In this document: in pieces, positions 23,604-25,783 of the stretch
Layout: every line of letters begins with the position of its first letter
How positions within the stretch are numbered: the first letter of the stretch is position 1
NCBI GenBank assembly: GCA_965603115.1
Contig: CBFDBT010000016.1
Span: 1-25,783, forward strand
Reading direction: 5' to 3'
Length of the DNA: 25,783 nt
Origin: CBFDBT01 sp965603115
Lineage (GTDB): Bacteria > Pseudomonadota > Alphaproteobacteria > Sphingomonadales > Kordiimonadaceae
The notes under the pieces: model-generated
What the model was told of the DNA's origin: nothing
The model's input: only the letters and a program-made list of their open reading frames with translations
Databases searched by the model: none
Made by a program: the position numbers and the translations under genes

Positions 23604-24605
23604 ATGAGCAAGAAAACGCAAAATCATGAAAGCTACGCTCGGGCTGATATACCTCCGCCCTCAGGTAACTATTTTCCTCATAAACATCTTCTTGGCATTC
23701 AAGACCTTGACCCGACAGCGATTAAATATCTGTTGGATACGGCTGAAGTTTATGCCGAGCAAAATCGTCAAACTAACAAAACAACGCCAAAATTAAACGG
23801 TTTTACACTCATAAATCTCTTTTTTGAAAATTCAACACGGACCTTGATGAGTTTTGAAATCGCGGGCAAACGCCTTGGCATGGACACTGTGTCGATGGCT
23901 ACTAACAATAGCTCGATCAAAAAAGGGGAGACCCTTCTCGACACGGCCCTCACACTCAACGCGATGCACCCTGATGCGCTCGTTGTACGTCACGGCGACA
24001 GTGGTGCTGTTAAATTGCTCGCAGAAAAAATGGACTGTGCTGTCTTGAACGCTGGCGATGGTCGTCACGAACACCCGACACAAGCCTTACTCGACGCCCT
24101 CACCATTCGCCGCCGCAAGGGGCAGTTGCACGGTCAAACCGTAGCAATTTGTGGAGATGTCACTCACAGCAGAGTTGCCAGATCAAACATTTATCTTTTG
24201 AACGCCATGGGCGCGCGGGTGCGTATCGTTGCACCGCCTACCCTCATTCCAGCAGGCATAGAGCGCATGGGCGTTGAGGTCTTCACCCATATGGAAGAAG
24301 GTCTAAAGGACTGCGATGTTGTAATGATGCTCAGATTACAGCAAGAACGCATGCAAGGCGCTTTCCTGCCCTCGCTACGGGAATATTATAAATTTTGGGG
24401 CCTGACTTACGAAAAACTCAGCGTTGCTAAAGATGATGTTCTTGTTATGCACCCGGGGCCAATGAACAGAGGCGTTGAAATAGCGTCCGATGTTGCCGAT
24501 GATATTGACCGCTCTGCCATTCAAGAACAGGTTGAAATGGGTGTCGCCGTACGTATGGCCTGTCTCGATATTTTAACCCGCGACAAGCAGGAGGCGTCAT
24601 CATGA
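23604..24605 (+). CDS. pyrB: Aspartate carbamoyltransferase catalytic subunit
   Basis: A 333-residue enzyme joining carbamoyl phosphate to aspartate, the committed step of pyrimidine synthesis. The carbamoyl-phosphate motif FFENSTRTLMSFEIAGKRLG holds STRT at 77-80, SSIKKGETLLD carries the mobile-loop Ser and Lys, HEHPTQALLDAL is at about 155-166, and MHPGPMNRGVE is near the C-terminus. The frame opens at TTG 23553, but ATG 23604 has AAGG nine bases upstream and gives a normal length. No pyrI regulatory gene is next to it. Its TGA overlaps the next ATG by four bases, so PyrB and the following PyrC-like protein are made together. Confidence 0.97.
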   Translation: MSKKTQNHESYARADIPPPSGNYFPHKHLLGIQDLDPTAIKYLLDTAEVYAEQNRQTNKTTPKLNGFTLINLFFENSTRTLMSFEIAGKRLGMDTVSMATNNSSIKKGETLLDTALTLNAMHPDALVVRHGDSGAVKLLAEKMDCAVLNAGDGRHEHPTQALLDALTIRRRKGQLHGQTVAICGDVTHSRVARSNIYLLNAMGARVRIVAPPTLIPAGIERMGVEVFTHMEEGLKDCDVVMMLRLQQERMQGAFLPSLREYYKFWGLTYEKLSVAKDDVLVMHPGPMNRGVEIASDVADDIDRSAIQEQVEMGVAVRMACLDILTRDKQEASS

Positions 24606-25783
24606 CATCGACTGTTTACACAAATGCACGCATTATCGATCCGGCAAACACCATTGACATCCTAGGCTCTCTCGTCACGAAAGACGGTTTGATCACAGAT
24701 GTTGGGGAGAATATTTCTGCACCCAAAAATGCAGAAATTGTAGAGTGTGATGGTCGCATCCTCTGCCCCGGTTTTATCGACATGCGAGCGCACGCAGTAG
24801 AAACGGAGGCTGCGCTGGCTGGCGGCATTACAACACTGATATTGCAGCCTGACCAAACAACAACTATTGACCATGATAGTGCCGTTGAGCGCATCATCAG
24901 CAAAGCTAAAACCAGCCAAAGCCTTAAGGTTTACCCAATGGGGGCCGCCACCAAAGGCATGCAGGGCAATGAAATTGCCGAGATTGGCAAGATGCTAGCG
25001 TCAGGCGCGGTCGCTATAACCGATTGCCGTAAACCTGTTGCCAATGCTCAAGTAATGCGGCGTTTGATGGAATATTGCAAATATTTTGACTGTCTAACCG
25101 TTCAGTTTGCAGAAGAACCAGCCCTAGCAGATAACGGCGTGGCCCATGAAGGTTACATAGCGACGCAAATGGGCCTTAATGGTATCCCAGCCATTGCTGA
25201 AGCCATTCAAATTGAACGCGACGCCTCGTTAGCTGAGATCACAGGAGCAAGACTGCATATTGCTCTTGTATCTTCCCGCCAAGGCCTCAAAGCCGTCAAG
25301 GCTGCAAAAGATCGCGGCGTGAACATCACATGTTCGGTGGCACCACATTATCTTCAGCTCAACCACAATGCCATGGAGGGATACAGAACTTTTGCTAAAG
25401 TTTCCCCTCCACTGAGAGAAGAAGAAGATCGCCGAGCCCTAATAGAAGCCTTGGCAGATGGCACAATTGATACACTCGTTAGCGACCACGATCCGCGCTC
25501 AGCAGATGTAAAGAGATTGCCTTTTGCCCAAGCCGCGACAGGCGTAATTGGTTTCGAAACTATGTTAGCCACAGCCTTATCTTGTGTCCACGCTGGGCAC
25601 GTGACCATGACAAGGTTGATCGCATCCCTTACATGCAATCCAGCCAAAATACTCGGTCTGGACAGCGGCAATTTGGCGGTTGGCATGGCGGCTGATATCA
25701 CAATATTTGACCCGGATACGCCGTGGAGAATTGAAGCTGAAAACCTTATAAGTGCAGATAAAAACACAGCTTTTGATACTCTG
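24602..25783 (+). CDS. pyrC: Dihydroorotase-like PyrC, probably non-catalytic (3' truncated)
   Basis: The first 394 residues of a class I dihydroorotase homologue; the frame is still open at the window end, with only some 30 residues likely missing. Overall fold marks are clear: CPGFIDM, AGGITTLILQPD, ITDCRKPVANAQVMRRLMEYCKYFD, RTFAKVSPPLREEEDR, SDHDPRSADVKRLPFAQAATG and TCNPAKILGL. But metal and substrate sites are lost: HxH is Arg62-Ala-His64, His of QHAE is Phe169, His of HIAHVS is Leu222, and about 12 residues including the REPG substrate loop are absent; Asp295 remains. Such PyrC' proteins pair with PyrB in Pseudomonas and many alphaproteobacteria as structural partners. A separate active dihydroorotase should exist elsewhere. 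Four-base overlap with pyrB. Confidence 0.93.
   Translation, partial: MTSTVYTNARIIDPANTIDILGSLVTKDGLITDVGENISAPKNAEIVECDGRILCPGFIDMRAHAVETEAALAGGITTLILQPDQTTTIDHDSAVERIISKAKTSQSLKVYPMGAATKGMQGNEIAEIGKMLASGAVAITDCRKPVANAQVMRRLMEYCKYFDCLTVQFAEEPALADNGVAHEGYIATQMGLNGIPAIAEAIQIERDASLAEITGARLHIALVSSRQGLKAVKAAKDRGVNITCSVAPHYLQLNHNAMEGYRTFAKVSPPLREEEDRRALIEALADGTIDTLVSDHDPRSADVKRLPFAQAATGVIGFETMLATALSCVHAGHVTMTRLIASLTCNPAKILGLDSGNLAVGMAADITIFDPDTPWRIEAENLISADKNTAFDTL

Noticed and set aside
1..25783. Search for a CRISPR array, defence island, transposase or toxin-antitoxin pair
   Set aside because: No regularly spaced repeats and no matching protein families were seen; nearly all genes are recognisable housekeeping, transport or metabolic genes.

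Overview
The window is ordinary chromosomal DNA, densely coded, most likely from an alphaproteobacterium of moderate GC content that is motile (MotB) and aerobic or marine-like in lifestyle. The support is the small-form PurL close to a BolA/CGFS-glutaredoxin pair, an unlinked rpsD of the roughly 203-residue alphaproteobacterial type, a Bpt-type N-degron transferase, and a ruvX-(acetyltransferase)-pyrB-pyrC block whose PyrC is degenerate in the way known for many alphaproteobacteria. The order cannot be fixed from the sequence. No tRNA, rRNA, insertion sequence, prophage or CRISPR array was seen.

Layout. 1-3900 holds the 3' part of purL with a terminator, a small membrane protein with an N/Q-rich head, an alpha/beta hydrolase on the minus strand that abuts it exactly, then bolA and grxD. 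3970-11784 is almost all minus strand: an OprB-like porin, an exported methyltransferase-like protein, a palindromic repeat element, thiC with a TPP riboswitch, rpsD with a structured leader, a PAS plus degenerate-EAL protein, and a 3-hydroxyisobutyrate-dehydrogenase-family enzyme. From 11899 to the end everything is on the plus strand: a penicillin-acylase-family Ntn hydrolase, motB, an SLC13/RCK transporter, bpt, a TRAP transporter (dctP-dctQ-dctM), a DUF3089 hydrolase, ruvX, a GNAT acetyltransferase, pyrB and the 5' part of pyrC.

How the genes work together. BolA and the CGFS glutaredoxin are expected to form an iron-sulfur or iron-sensing pair. The TPP riboswitch senses the end product of the pathway that thiC feeds, and the thiC Shine-Dalgarno lies in the 3' edge of the aptamer. 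dctP/Q/M form one three-part importer, probably for a 2-oxo acid or similar organic acid. From dctP to pyrC the genes are packed with 1-14 base overlaps or short gaps, so co-transcription and translational coupling are likely. PyrB and the metal-ligand-poor PyrC probably form a complex in which PyrC is structural.

The points most worth a second look are the PyrC lacking three of the metal-binding histidines, the structured leader upstream of rpsD, the PAS/degenerate-EAL protein, the composite palindromic element at 6256-6355 and the signal-peptide-bearing methyltransferase. I did not find a clearly new multi-gene system.
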